Shown here: piece by piece, positions 6,898-14,739 of the stretch
Position numbering within the stretch: position 1 is the first letter of the stretch
How the letters are laid out: the number at the start of each line of letters is the position of its first letter
NCBI GenBank assembly: GCA_018701055.1
Contig: JABIUH010000227.1
Coordinates: 1-17,555 of the forward strand
DNA length: 17,555 nucleotides
Reading direction: 5' to 3'
DNA from: Woeseia sp.
GTDB taxonomy: Bacteria; Pseudomonadota; Gammaproteobacteria; Steroidobacterales; Woeseiaceae
Made by a program: the position numbers and the translations under genes
Notes under the pieces: generated by a model
Database searches by the model: none
The model's input: the letters and a program-made list of their open reading frames with translations, nothing else
What the model was told of the DNA's origin: nothing

Positions 6898-8766
6898 ATG
6901 GGCAAGCTCGATATAACTCGACGCGATTTTCTAAATGGCTTCGCCTTAAGCGTCGCTGCCGGCAGCGCATTGTCGCCGCTCGAGTTAATGGCGATGGCAA
7001 CCAAGCAAGGGTCGCCGTATCCGCCCGAGCTTACTGGGCTACGCGGCAGTCACGTGGGTTCGTTCGAAATTTCACACGCGCTGTCGTGGGGCGGTGCCTC
7101 GTGGCCTACGCCGTCTAATTTGACCGACGATGTTTATGACGTCGTAATCGTTGGTGCAGGTTTGTCGGGTCTGGCCGCAGCACAAATGTATCGCCAACGG
7201 GCCGGTCGCGATGTCAAGATTTTGATCCTCGACAATCATGACGATTTTGGTGGGCACGCTAAACGCAATGAGTTCGACGTAGATGGAAAGCACCTTGTCG
7301 GCTACGGGGGTAGTCAGTCGATCGACTCGCCTGCAACCTTCTCAAAGGCCTCGTCGCAAATGTTGCGTGACGCTGGTATCGATACCGATCCTTTCTACGA
7401 ATATTTCGATAGAAGTTATTTTCGCGATCGAAAGCTTTCCAACGGGATTTACTTCAGCAAGGAAAAATACGGCAAAGATAGTGTGCACAAGAACGTTCTG
7501 CGTGGAGCAGACGACGATCTGGCGAATACCCTGGGCAATTACCCGTTGTCGGATGAGGCCAAGAAAAGTTTTCTGAATTTAATGACCAGCGAAACGGATT
7601 ACCTCCCTGATCTTTCCAGCGAACAAAAGAAATCCAAACTCAAAGGAATGAGTTATTCACAGTTCTTGCGCGAGCACGTTGGCACCCATGAAGAAGTGGT
7701 TTTGGTGCTCAGAGATGTCATAAAAGGGTATTGGGGAATAGGTTATGACGCGCTGTCAGCAATGGAGGGTTACCGGCTCGGTATGCCGGGGGCGTGGTAC
7801 ATGGGGCTTGAAGGCGAGAGCAACGGTCCGGCTGCCAGGGATGAGCCGTATATTTTCCATTTTCCTGATGGCAACGCTGGAGTCGCGCGGGCCATTGTTA
7901 GACAGCTGATTCCTGAGGCTGTGCCTGGATCAACGATGGAAGACTTAGTGTTGTCGAGAGTCAATTACGGCTTACTCGATCAAAAGAGCAACGACACGCG
8001 TATTCGATTGAACAGCACCGCGGTCAATGCACAACATGTACCGGGTGATCAATACGTTGATGTCACCTATGTAAGAGATGGAAGCCCGGAACGGGTACGC
8101 GGAAAGCACGTAATTATGGCGTGTTACAACCGCATCGTGCCGCACATTTGTCCCGACATGCCGAAGTCCCAGGTCGAAGCAGTCAATTCGGTTGCGAAGG
8201 TGCCGCTCGTCTATATCAGTGTTGCGCTGCGGAATTGGAAGGCATTTGAAAATTTGGGTTTCCAAAGCTTCTACATTCCACAACCGGAAATGATGCATTC
8301 TTTTGGCATGGATTTCCCCGTTAGCATGGGCGGCTATCAATACACGCAAAAATCCGATGAACCGACGATCGTGCACGGCACTTACGTACCGTCCGCGCCA
8401 GATCAGGGGCTGAGCGGGCTAGAGCAGCACGTACAAGGCAGACGCGATCTTTACGAAATGTCCTACGATCACCTGGAGCGCGGAATTGTTGGCGCGATGA
8501 GCGGCGCGCTGAGCGGTGGAGGCTTTGATGCAGAGCGCGATATCGCGGCTCTAACGGTTAATCGCTGGCCGCATGGTTACGCTTACGAATACAACGAACT
8601 TTACGATCCACACGACTGGAGCCCGAAAAACGGACCGCATATTGCGGGGGCTGCGCAAATGGGCAGGATTTCTATCGCCAATTCTGATGCCTCTGCATAC
8701 GCGTTCGTCAATGGCGCTTTTGATGCAGCAGACCGTGCCGTCAACGAACAACTAAAGGTTGACTGA
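6898..8766 (+). CDS. Tat-exported FAD-dependent amine oxidase-like protein, spermidine dehydrogenase-like
   Basis: A 622-aa flavoprotein. The N-terminus ITRRDFLNGFALSVAAG carries a twin-arginine signal (Arg8-Arg9), so it is probably exported folded with its cofactor. The dinucleotide-binding motif is VGAGLSGLAAA (85-95) with Asp112 at the end of the second strand and DDFGGHAKR after it, as in flavin amine oxidases. The C-terminus has a second FAD-contact region around GRISIANSDASAYAF. Length and overall layout resemble periplasmic spermidine dehydrogenase SpdH (about 620 aa); this assignment is from memory and moderate. It probably oxidises an amine and passes electrons to the respiratory chain. 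Its ribosome-binding site, TAGGAG, overlaps the preceding stop codon, so it is surely in the same operon. Other FAD oxidoreductases of similar shape cannot be excluded. Confidence 0.85.
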   Translation: MGKLDITRRDFLNGFALSVAAGSALSPLELMAMATKQGSPYPPELTGLRGSHVGSFEISHALSWGGASWPTPSNLTDDVYDVVIVGAGLSGLAAAQMYRQRAGRDVKILILDNHDDFGGHAKRNEFDVDGKHLVGYGGSQSIDSPATFSKASSQMLRDAGIDTDPFYEYFDRSYFRDRKLSNGIYFSKEKYGKDSVHKNVLRGADDDLANTLGNYPLSDEAKKSFLNLMTSETDYLPDLSSEQKKSKLKGMSYSQFLREHVGTHEEVVLVLRDVIKGYWGIGYDALSAMEGYRLGMPGAWYMGLEGESNGPAARDEPYIFHFPDGNAGVARAIVRQLIPEAVPGSTMEDLVLSRVNYGLLDQKSNDTRIRLNSTAVNAQHVPGDQYVDVTYVRDGSPERVRGKHVIMACYNRIVPHICPDMPKSQVEAVNSVAKVPLVYISVALRNWKAFENLGFQSFYIPQPEMMHSFGMDFPVSMGGYQYTQKSDEPTIVHGTYVPSAPDQGLSGLEQHVQGRRDLYEMSYDHLERGIVGAMSGALSGGGFDAERDIAALTVNRWPHGYAYEYNELYDPHDWSPKNGPHIAGAAQMGRISIANSDASAYAFVNGAFDAADRAVNEQLKVD

Positions 8767-8770
8767 ATCG

Positions 8771-10135
8771 ATGATCGACGTTGGTGCAATGGTATTACTG
8801 CCGACGATGGTCGTTTTCGTCTTGGCCATTCTTACCCATCGTCCAATTGAATCTCTCATCGTCGGCTCGGTGGTCGGTTTGATCATGATTCATGGCGGAG
8901 GCTTCGTTAGCGGTTTCGCTGAAACATCCATTCGAGTAATGACGGATGAATCGGTGGCGTGGGTGATTCTCGTTTGTGGCTTCATGGGAAGCTTGATTGG
9001 GATTCTAATTCGGACGGGGTCGACACATTCATTTACGACCACGATGTCTCGTTATGTGCGTTCAGAAAAATCGGCATTGATGGCGACATGGGTTCTTGGT
9101 ATTTTCATGTTCGTTGATGACTACCTGAATTCGCTCGCAGTTGGTTCTGCGATGCGCAATCTAACCGACAAATATAAAATTTCGCGAGAGAAGCTCGCGT
9201 ACGTGGTTGACTCTACTGCCGCACCGATAAGCGTCATCATTCCGTTTTCGACGTGGGGAGTGTTTTTCGCTGGCCTGATTGTCGCCAACGGTATCGCACC
9301 GGAGGGGCAGGGCCTCGAGACTTATATAAGCGCTATTCCCTACATGCTTTATGCGTGGGCCGCAGTTTTGCTCGTACCGGCGGTTGCAACGGGTCTAATA
9401 CCTAACATTGGGCCGATGAAGGCGTCCGAGCTGCGAGCGAAAACGCAAGGTCTGATGGTTCCACCTGATGCAGAGAGCATCGAGGCGGCTAATCAGTCCA
9501 TACAACCGCGCGAGGATATAAAACCGCGCGTGCTGATGTTCGTTGTGCCGATGGTTGTACTGGTTGTGGCAACTTTGTATTTCGATAAAGACTTTCTGGT
9601 CGGTATCTACATTACGCTTGGTGCGTCCGCAATCTACATCATCGGCTCACGCATGATGAGCATGAACGACACCTTTAATACGATTATCGACGGTTTTAAA
9701 ATGATGGTCGAGCCGTTGGGTGTCTTGGTTGCGGCGTTTATATTGGCCGACGTAAATGACGTACTAGGGGTTGCACCCTATATTGTCAGCCTGATGGAGC
9801 CCATTCTGACGCCGGAATTATTGCCAGTGGCGATATTCGTTTCCATGGCCCTCGTATCATTCATGACGGGCTCTAACTGGGGCGTGTTCGTCATTATTCT
9901 GCCGATCGTTACCGCCTTATCCAACAACTTAGGAGCGGATATAACGCTCGTTCTTGGTGCGACACTGTCTGCGAGTACCTTTGGCAGTCATGCCTGCTTT
10001 TATTCTGATGCCACAGTGCTGACAGCACAGGCGTCGGGTTGCACTCCGATGCAACATGCGTTAACACAGTTTCCGTATGCCTTGATTGCCGCCGCGATTT
10101 CGATTGTTGGTTTTCTGATCCTCGCGTACTTATAG
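8771..10135 (+). CDS. NhaC-family Na+/H+ antiporter-like transporter
   Basis: A 454-aa inner-membrane protein with about 11-12 hydrophobic helices. The block FMFVDDYLNSLAVGSAM followed by LTDKYKISREKLAYVVDSTA and APISVIIPFSTWG is typical of the NhaC family, as is the later FMTGSNWGVFVIILPI. NhaC proteins exchange Na+ (or organic anions) for H+. ATG 8771 is used; a TTG at 8759 in the same frame overlaps the previous gene and lacks its own ribosome-binding site. Even for the ATG only a weak AAGG about 12 bases upstream is visible, so translation may depend on coupling to the flavoprotein gene four bases upstream. With a sodium symporter in the same operon, returning Na+ to the outside is a plausible job. 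Organic substrate exchange is the alternative. Confidence 0.88.
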   Translation: MIDVGAMVLLPTMVVFVLAILTHRPIESLIVGSVVGLIMIHGGGFVSGFAETSIRVMTDESVAWVILVCGFMGSLIGILIRTGSTHSFTTTMSRYVRSEKSALMATWVLGIFMFVDDYLNSLAVGSAMRNLTDKYKISREKLAYVVDSTAAPISVIIPFSTWGVFFAGLIVANGIAPEGQGLETYISAIPYMLYAWAAVLLVPAVATGLIPNIGPMKASELRAKTQGLMVPPDAESIEAANQSIQPREDIKPRVLMFVVPMVVLVVATLYFDKDFLVGIYITLGASAIYIIGSRMMSMNDTFNTIIDGFKMMVEPLGVLVAAFILADVNDVLGVAPYIVSLMEPILTPELLPVAIFVSMALVSFMTGSNWGVFVIILPIVTALSNNLGADITLVLGATLSASTFGSHACFYSDATVLTAQASGCTPMQHALTQFPYALIAAAISIVGFLILAYL

Positions 10136-10155
10136 ATAAAACTAAGGAAGCACAA

Positions 10156-10620
10156 ATGAGAAAGATTGTGGTATTCACCATTATTCTGGCGTCAATTGCC
10201 GTCATTGCCTTAGCATCGCGACACGAAGAAACCAACGCGGTCGTATTGCCGGTTAAGGTAAGCAAGGAAGAAATGGCGGGCAAGATTTTTGACCGACCCG
10301 AAATGGTTGAGATGGAGCGCTACGGCACCGCAACGCAAGATGTGATGACGCTTTTGAGTTCTGACAAGAAATTTGCCTCCGGCGTGTACAAAGCAGGCAA
10401 ACATCGCGCTGAGTGGACGGTAGAAGACGGTTACGGTGTAGATGAGTTTCTGTACATGCTTGACGGTACGATGACGCTGACATCAGTGGACGGCAGTGTT
10501 CAGGAATTTGGGCCAGGCGATGCAGTAACCATCCCAATGGAATGGGCGGGCGTCGAGGAGTCCGATGGCTACACACAATTATGGGTCATTTATTCCGTAG
10601 ATGGCTCTGGATTAGAATAA
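10156..10620 (+). CDS. Secreted cupin (Cupin_3/DUF861-like), first of tandem pair
   Basis: A 154-aa protein with an N-terminal hydrophobic signal or anchor (MRKIVVFTIILASIAVIALA) and one cupin barrel. ATG 10156 follows AAGGAAG at a normal distance; upstream in-frame starts would lie inside the antiporter gene. The barrel core reads YGVDEFLYMLDG (93-104), then GSVQEFGPGDAVTIP (113-127) and W130. This is the Cupin_3 pattern seen in EutQ-like and DUF861 proteins. The HxH and following Glu of classical metal cupins are absent; Asp96 and Glu97 stand where His would be expected. It may therefore bind a ligand without metal, or act as an isomerase or binding protein. Its close relative is the next gene. 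Confidence 0.85.
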   Translation: MRKIVVFTIILASIAVIALASRHEETNAVVLPVKVSKEEMAGKIFDRPEMVEMERYGTATQDVMTLLSSDKKFASGVYKAGKHRAEWTVEDGYGVDEFLYMLDGTMTLTSVDGSVQEFGPGDAVTIPMEWAGVEESDGYTQLWVIYSVDGSGLE

Positions 10621-10652
10621 CTATTCAAAATTAAATTTGAGGGGATAACGAG

Positions 10653-11099
10653 ATGAAAAAACTAGCAATAACAGTAATGATGATGGCGGCTGCCGCAGTC
10701 GCGATTTCGGAACACCACGAGGAAGTGGTTATGCCAGCGAAGATTAGCTCGGCAGACGCAGCAGGGGCAATTTTTGAACATGAAGGTATGACTGAAACAA
10801 CACACGGCGATGGGCATGTCACGCTCGATGTAACTTCACTTCTTTCCAGTGATAAAAAGTTTTCATCCGGTATGTATAAGTCTGGAAAAACGCGTTCAGA
10901 AATTAACGAAGCGTATGGTGTCGACGAATTCATGTATTTCCTGGAGGGCGGTGTCACCTTAACGTCTTCAGATGGGACAGTAACGAAAATCAACGCTGGC
11001 GACGCAGTCACTATCCCTAAGGAATGGACCGGTATATGGGACACTGACGGCTACACAAAAATGTGGGTGATCTATTCCGAAGATGGATCTGGGCTATAA
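10653..11099 (+). CDS. Secreted cupin (Cupin_3/DUF861-like), second of tandem pair
   Basis: A 148-aa protein with a short signal peptide (MKKLAITVMMMAAAAVA) and a cupin barrel clearly homologous to the preceding protein. LSSDKKF, SGMYKSGKTRSE, YGVDEFMYFLEG, GDAVTIPKEW and DGYTKMWVIYS all align with it. A HHEE segment just after the signal matches RHEE in the first copy. The ribosome-binding site GAGGGG sits eight bases before ATG 10653. As in its neighbour, YGVDEF replaces the metal-binding HxH, so any function does not use the classical cupin metal site. The pair arose by tandem duplication and has diverged mostly in residues 20-60. Both probably work in the periplasm with the exported amidohydrolases and flavoprotein. 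Confidence 0.85.
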   Translation: MKKLAITVMMMAAAAVAISEHHEEVVMPAKISSADAAGAIFEHEGMTETTHGDGHVTLDVTSLLSSDKKFSSGMYKSGKTRSEINEAYGVDEFMYFLEGGVTLTSSDGTVTKINAGDAVTIPKEWTGIWDTDGYTKMWVIYSEDGSGL

Positions 11100-11129
11100 A
11101 TCAACGGTAGTTGCGCGAGGAGAATCGTA

Positions 11130-12812
11130 ATGACGGAATTGTCACGAAGAAAGTTTCTGGGTGCATCAGCTGCGTTGCCGCTTGGCATAGGGTTTTCCAC
11201 CAGCGCAAATGCACAGGACGGAACGCTGTCAGGCAGCGCGTCCATGATTGTGACTGGCGCGAACATTCTGACGATGAATTGGGATCAGCCGGTCGTTGAG
11301 GCCATTGCGATCCGGGGGGATCGCATCCTGGCGGTCGGCTCTAACGAAGAGATTCTCCATTTTGCGAATGCGGGCACTACCAGAATCGACGGTCGCGGCC
11401 TGACCGTTACTCCCGGGTTTATAGACGCACACAGCCATCCGTTGTTTGCTGAAGAAGCCATTGGCGCTAACGTCAATTTGCCACGAATTGCGGATGTCAA
11501 AGAAGCGCTGGCACGGAAAGCCGCGAATACGCCGCCAGGCCACTGGGTGCGCGGTGTCATGTACGACGACACCAAATTTGAAGATGAGCGACCGCTAAAT
11601 CGTGGCGACATCGACGCTGTTGTGCGTGACCATCCCGTTTATGTTGGCCATCGCGGTGGCCATACGGGGGTTGTGAACTCGAAGGCGTTTGAGATCGCTG
11701 GCGTTGATCGCGACACGCCCGATCCAGATGGCGGGCGTTTCTTCCGCGAGGATGGCGAGCTTACCGGCAAGGTAGCGGAACATGCCCGCGAGGTATTTTT
11801 TGCGGCGGGTACATGGCCGGAGATGACTCGGGAAGTAAGACAGCAATCTGCGACCCTCTCGTCTAAAAACATGGCGGCGGCAGGGCTAACATCGACGACT
11901 GAAGCGTCCGGCGGACTGGATGACATGATTGCCTATCAGGATGCGCGTGACGCAGGTGAGCTCTTTTTTCGCTTGTCTTTCATGCCGACGGGCAACAGCG
12001 AAGTTTATGCCGGTCTAAAACAAGCCGGGATGCGCAGTGGATTTGGCGACAACATGTTGCGTATTGGCGCGGTGAAATATGCCGCTGATGGCTCCGCGTC
12101 TGAACGCACTATGTATATGAGTACGCCTTATGAGGGCGGCGATGATCATGGCATTTTAACGATGAGTCAGGAGGATATTGACGAGGCGGTTGATGATGCC
12201 GTCGCGCACGGATTTCGCGTGGGCATTCATGCCAATGGTGATTGGACAATCGACATGGTGCTGAATGCGTATGAGCGTGTGCTGCGAAATCATACTGGCC
12301 CGAATCCACGCCATCGAATCGAACATTGTTCACTCATCAACGACGACTTGCTGGCGCGCATCAAGGCGACAGGTGTTGTACCGGCGCCGTTCTATACCTA
12401 CGCCCACTATCATGGGAACAAGTGGGTCGACTACGGCGAAGAGAAAATGGAGAAAATGTTTGCGCATAAGAGTTTTCTTGATGCGGGAATTCCCGTTGCG
12501 CCTGCATCGGATTACACGCCGGGGCCTTACGAACCGATGATGGCAATACAGAGCATGGTGACGAGAAAAGATGTGCGTGGTCGGGTCTGGGGACCCAGTC
12601 AACGTGTATCTGTTACTGAAGCGATGCGTATTTGCACCGTTCATGGCGCTTATGCGTCATTCGAGGAGAACATCAAAGGAACGCTGGAAGCCGGCAAGCT
12701 CGCAGATTTCGTCATGCTCGAAAATGACCCACATGATGTTGATCCGGATGCAATAAAGGACATTGGCATTATTCGAACAGTCTTAGGTGGCAGGACGGTG
12801 CATGAAGCGTAA
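11130..12812 (+). CDS. Tat-exported amidohydrolase family 3 protein (second of three)
   Basis: A 560-aa hydrolase of the amidohydrolase 3 family with a Tat signal peptide: SRRKFLG at 5-11, hydrophobic stretch, and probable cleavage after ANA near residue 28. It is soluble periplasmic rather than lipid-anchored. Metal-site residues are complete: His101 and His103 (FIDAHSH), Lys316 (GAVKYAADG), His367 (IHANGDW), His399 (RIEHC) and Asp461 (ASDYTP). The HRIEHC segment is closer to the family consensus than in the first amidohydrolase. The C-terminal GTLEAGKLADFVML segment is normal. GAGGAG lies seven bases before ATG 11130. Tat use suggests that metal loading and folding occur in the cytoplasm. 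It overlaps the third amidohydrolase by 11 bases. Specific substrate unknown. Confidence 0.92.
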   Translation: MTELSRRKFLGASAALPLGIGFSTSANAQDGTLSGSASMIVTGANILTMNWDQPVVEAIAIRGDRILAVGSNEEILHFANAGTTRIDGRGLTVTPGFIDAHSHPLFAEEAIGANVNLPRIADVKEALARKAANTPPGHWVRGVMYDDTKFEDERPLNRGDIDAVVRDHPVYVGHRGGHTGVVNSKAFEIAGVDRDTPDPDGGRFFREDGELTGKVAEHAREVFFAAGTWPEMTREVRQQSATLSSKNMAAAGLTSTTEASGGLDDMIAYQDARDAGELFFRLSFMPTGNSEVYAGLKQAGMRSGFGDNMLRIGAVKYAADGSASERTMYMSTPYEGGDDHGILTMSQEDIDEAVDDAVAHGFRVGIHANGDWTIDMVLNAYERVLRNHTGPNPRHRIEHCSLINDDLLARIKATGVVPAPFYTYAHYHGNKWVDYGEEKMEKMFAHKSFLDAGIPVAPASDYTPGPYEPMMAIQSMVTRKDVRGRVWGPSQRVSVTEAMRICTVHGAYASFEENIKGTLEAGKLADFVMLENDPHDVDPDAIKDIGIIRTVLGGRTVHEA

Positions 12813-14517
12813 AAGCTTTTTAGTTCAGTCGTTATTGCTGGTTTGTTCGTACCTCGTTGCTTGCAGCGAGTCGCCGGCGCCTGGTGTTGACCGTGTTTTT
12901 GTCGGAGGCACTATTTACACCCTTAACGAATCGCAGCCGTGGGTGGAAGCACTTGCCGTTGACGGCGATGAGATCGTTTACGTCGGTGATGTAGAAGGCG
13001 CTCTGGCGCTGTCGGGATCAAAGACCGTTCAGCATGACCTCGATGGCAAAATGTTATTGCCAGGATTCATTGACACGCACATGCACCCCATTGGCGGTGG
13101 CGCATATGCAAAAGCGCTGAGCCTCGAAACAGCGGGCAGCGTTGAGGAGTGGATTGCCGATATTGAGGCCTACGCAAACCAAAACACCGATACGCCACTG
13201 ATCTTTGGTTACGGCTGGCTGTCTACGACGTTTGGGCCGGAAGGTCCGCAACGTCAGATGATTGACAGTGTTGTTGGCGATCGCCCTGTCTTGATAATGG
13301 ACGAGGGTTTTCACGGCGCATGGGCAAATTCACGTGCACTCGAAGAACTGAATATTACCCAGGACACCGCTGATCCAACACCTGGGTTTAGCTATTACAA
13401 ACGTGACGAAAATGGAGATGCGACCGGTTACCTTCTGGAAGGTACAGCGGGTATGGCGATGGGCGCCTTAAATGTGATTACTGAAGACGTGGTCGTCGAG
13501 GGGACGGCGTTCGTCATTGATACGTTAAACGCATACGGGGTGACGTCCGCATTTGATGCGGGTGCTTTCGAGTATGGCGATAGTCTTAATAGGATACTGA
13601 ACCGCCTTGAAGATGCGGGCGATCTAACCATCAGACTGCAAGGTGCGTACGCCGTTGACGGCCCCGATGATGTTTCCGCCGCGGTGCAGAATGCGGTGCG
13701 GTGGCGCGACACTATTAAAGGGAATAATTACCACTATCGATTCCTAAAGATAATGCAGGACGGCACCGTTGAGGGTCGTACTGCCGCGATGTTTGAGGAT
13801 TATCAGGGAGAGCCTGGAAATAGTGGCGAATCCGTCTATACCGAGGCGCAGATGTCAGAGATGGTCGTCGGTGCAGCTGCAATCGGAATGGATGTGCATA
13901 TTCATGGCTTGGGCGAGCGAGCGGTACACGAGGCCCTCAACGCAATCGAAGTGGCCCGTGATGCTCACCCAGGCAGTTCGACTCGATACGCAATTTGCCA
14001 TATCCAGGTGATTACGGATCAAGACTTGCCGCGTTTCGCAGCGCTCGATGTTATCGCTCAGAGCACACCGCTGTGGGCATCCTACGATACCTACGGAAAG
14101 CAATTTGTTAGTGATGATCAGTTTAATCGTTTTTGGCGATTTAACAGCCTTAAAGAATTGGGTGTTCGGCTAACTTGGGGTAGTGACTTTCCGGCGAGTG
14201 GTGCCGGCATGCTCGGCATGTCACCCATCTATCAAATGGAGATCGGCCACACCCGACAAAACTCCGGGGAGCCTGATGCGCCTGTTCAACCGCGAGTGTT
14301 GGAGCGTTTGGATATCGATCCACTCATTCGCGGCTACACGTTGGATGCTGCCTATCAGCTCCATATGGAAGATGAAATTGGATCGCTTGAAGTGGGTAAA
14401 AAAGCAGATCTTGTGGTTCTTGATCGAAATCTATTTGATATCGACGCCTACGAGATCCACAAGGCGTCAGTCCTGATGACCATCATGGACGGTAATGTCG
14501 TTTATACCGCGGACTGA
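12802..14517 (+). CDS. Amidohydrolase family 3 lipoprotein (third of three)
   Basis: A 571-aa amidohydrolase 3 lipoprotein. The signal peptide ends in lipobox LVAC with Cys21 and Ser at +2, suiting the outer membrane. Metal ligands appear present: His93 and His95 (FIDTHMH), Lys316 (RFLKIMQDG), His368 (IHGLGERA), His400 (ICHIQ) and Asp462 (GSDFPA). The HGLGERA segment has Glu where the family and the other two copies have Asp (GD). ATG 12802 overlaps the end of the previous gene by 11 bases and has AGGA six bases upstream; the in-frame GTG 12787 would add five residues before the signal peptide and is less likely. This is the last gene of the apparent operon. It differs enough from the other two that it probably acts on another substrate or step. 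Confidence 0.92.
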   Translation: MKRKSFLVQSLLLVCSYLVACSESPAPGVDRVFVGGTIYTLNESQPWVEALAVDGDEIVYVGDVEGALALSGSKTVQHDLDGKMLLPGFIDTHMHPIGGGAYAKALSLETAGSVEEWIADIEAYANQNTDTPLIFGYGWLSTTFGPEGPQRQMIDSVVGDRPVLIMDEGFHGAWANSRALEELNITQDTADPTPGFSYYKRDENGDATGYLLEGTAGMAMGALNVITEDVVVEGTAFVIDTLNAYGVTSAFDAGAFEYGDSLNRILNRLEDAGDLTIRLQGAYAVDGPDDVSAAVQNAVRWRDTIKGNNYHYRFLKIMQDGTVEGRTAAMFEDYQGEPGNSGESVYTEAQMSEMVVGAAAIGMDVHIHGLGERAVHEALNAIEVARDAHPGSSTRYAICHIQVITDQDLPRFAALDVIAQSTPLWASYDTYGKQFVSDDQFNRFWRFNSLKELGVRLTWGSDFPASGAGMLGMSPIYQMEIGHTRQNSGEPDAPVQPRVLERLDIDPLIRGYTLDAAYQLHMEDEIGSLEVGKKADLVVLDRNLFDIDAYEIHKASVLMTIMDGNVVYTAD

Positions 14518-14739
14518 TCACTAGTATCAGACGCCGGGCCCTGACCCCAATCCGCCTGTTACCGCCAAGGACCGCGCAGTAGAATGGTGCGGATTGATCT
14601 TTAGCGACTAATCCTAACAACGGGCTCTGACCCGGTTTGGAAATACGGTCACCGCCGCAGCGATTCGCACGATCTATGTAACCGTTTGCGTTCCAAGCGG
14701 CTATAAGCCTTCAAATCACAACGTATTTGAGGAAATTCG
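14518..14739. other. Intergenic spacer with repeated CGGGCYCTGACCC motif
   Basis: This 222-bp spacer separates the amidohydrolase operon from the next unit. It holds two copies of a GC-rich motif: CGGGCCCTGACCCC (14535-14548) and CGGGCTCTGACCCGG (14621-14635). An eight-base inverted repeat, CAATCCGC (14548-14555) and GCGGATTG (14589-14596), lies between them. The second motif copy can fold as CGGG-CTCTGA-CCCG. No clear U-tract terminator is visible for the upstream operon. The motifs look like a fragment of a dispersed intergenic repeat, possibly REP-like, which a genome search would settle. A promoter for the downstream secreted protein must lie here, but no confident box was seen. Confidence 0.4.

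Noticed and set aside
8759..8770. TTG start for the antiporter
   Set aside because: It lies inside the end of the flavoprotein gene with no usable ribosome-binding site; ATG 8771 is more natural.
10039..10155. Upstream extension of the first cupin by 39 codons
   Set aside because: It would lie inside the antiporter gene and put a Cys-rich non-signal segment before an obvious signal peptide; ATG 10156 has a good AAGGAAG site.
10156..11099. The two cupin genes as a single gene broken by frameshift
   Set aside because: Each has its own ribosome-binding site, signal peptide and complete barrel, so they are a duplication, not a broken gene.
12787..12801. GTG start for the third amidohydrolase
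   Set aside because: It adds five residues before a typical lipoprotein signal, while ATG 12802 has AGGA at good spacing.
14514..14530. CTGAT/ATCAG hairpin at the end of the amidohydrolase operon as a terminator
   Set aside because: Only five pairs, overlapping the stop codon, and no T-run follows.
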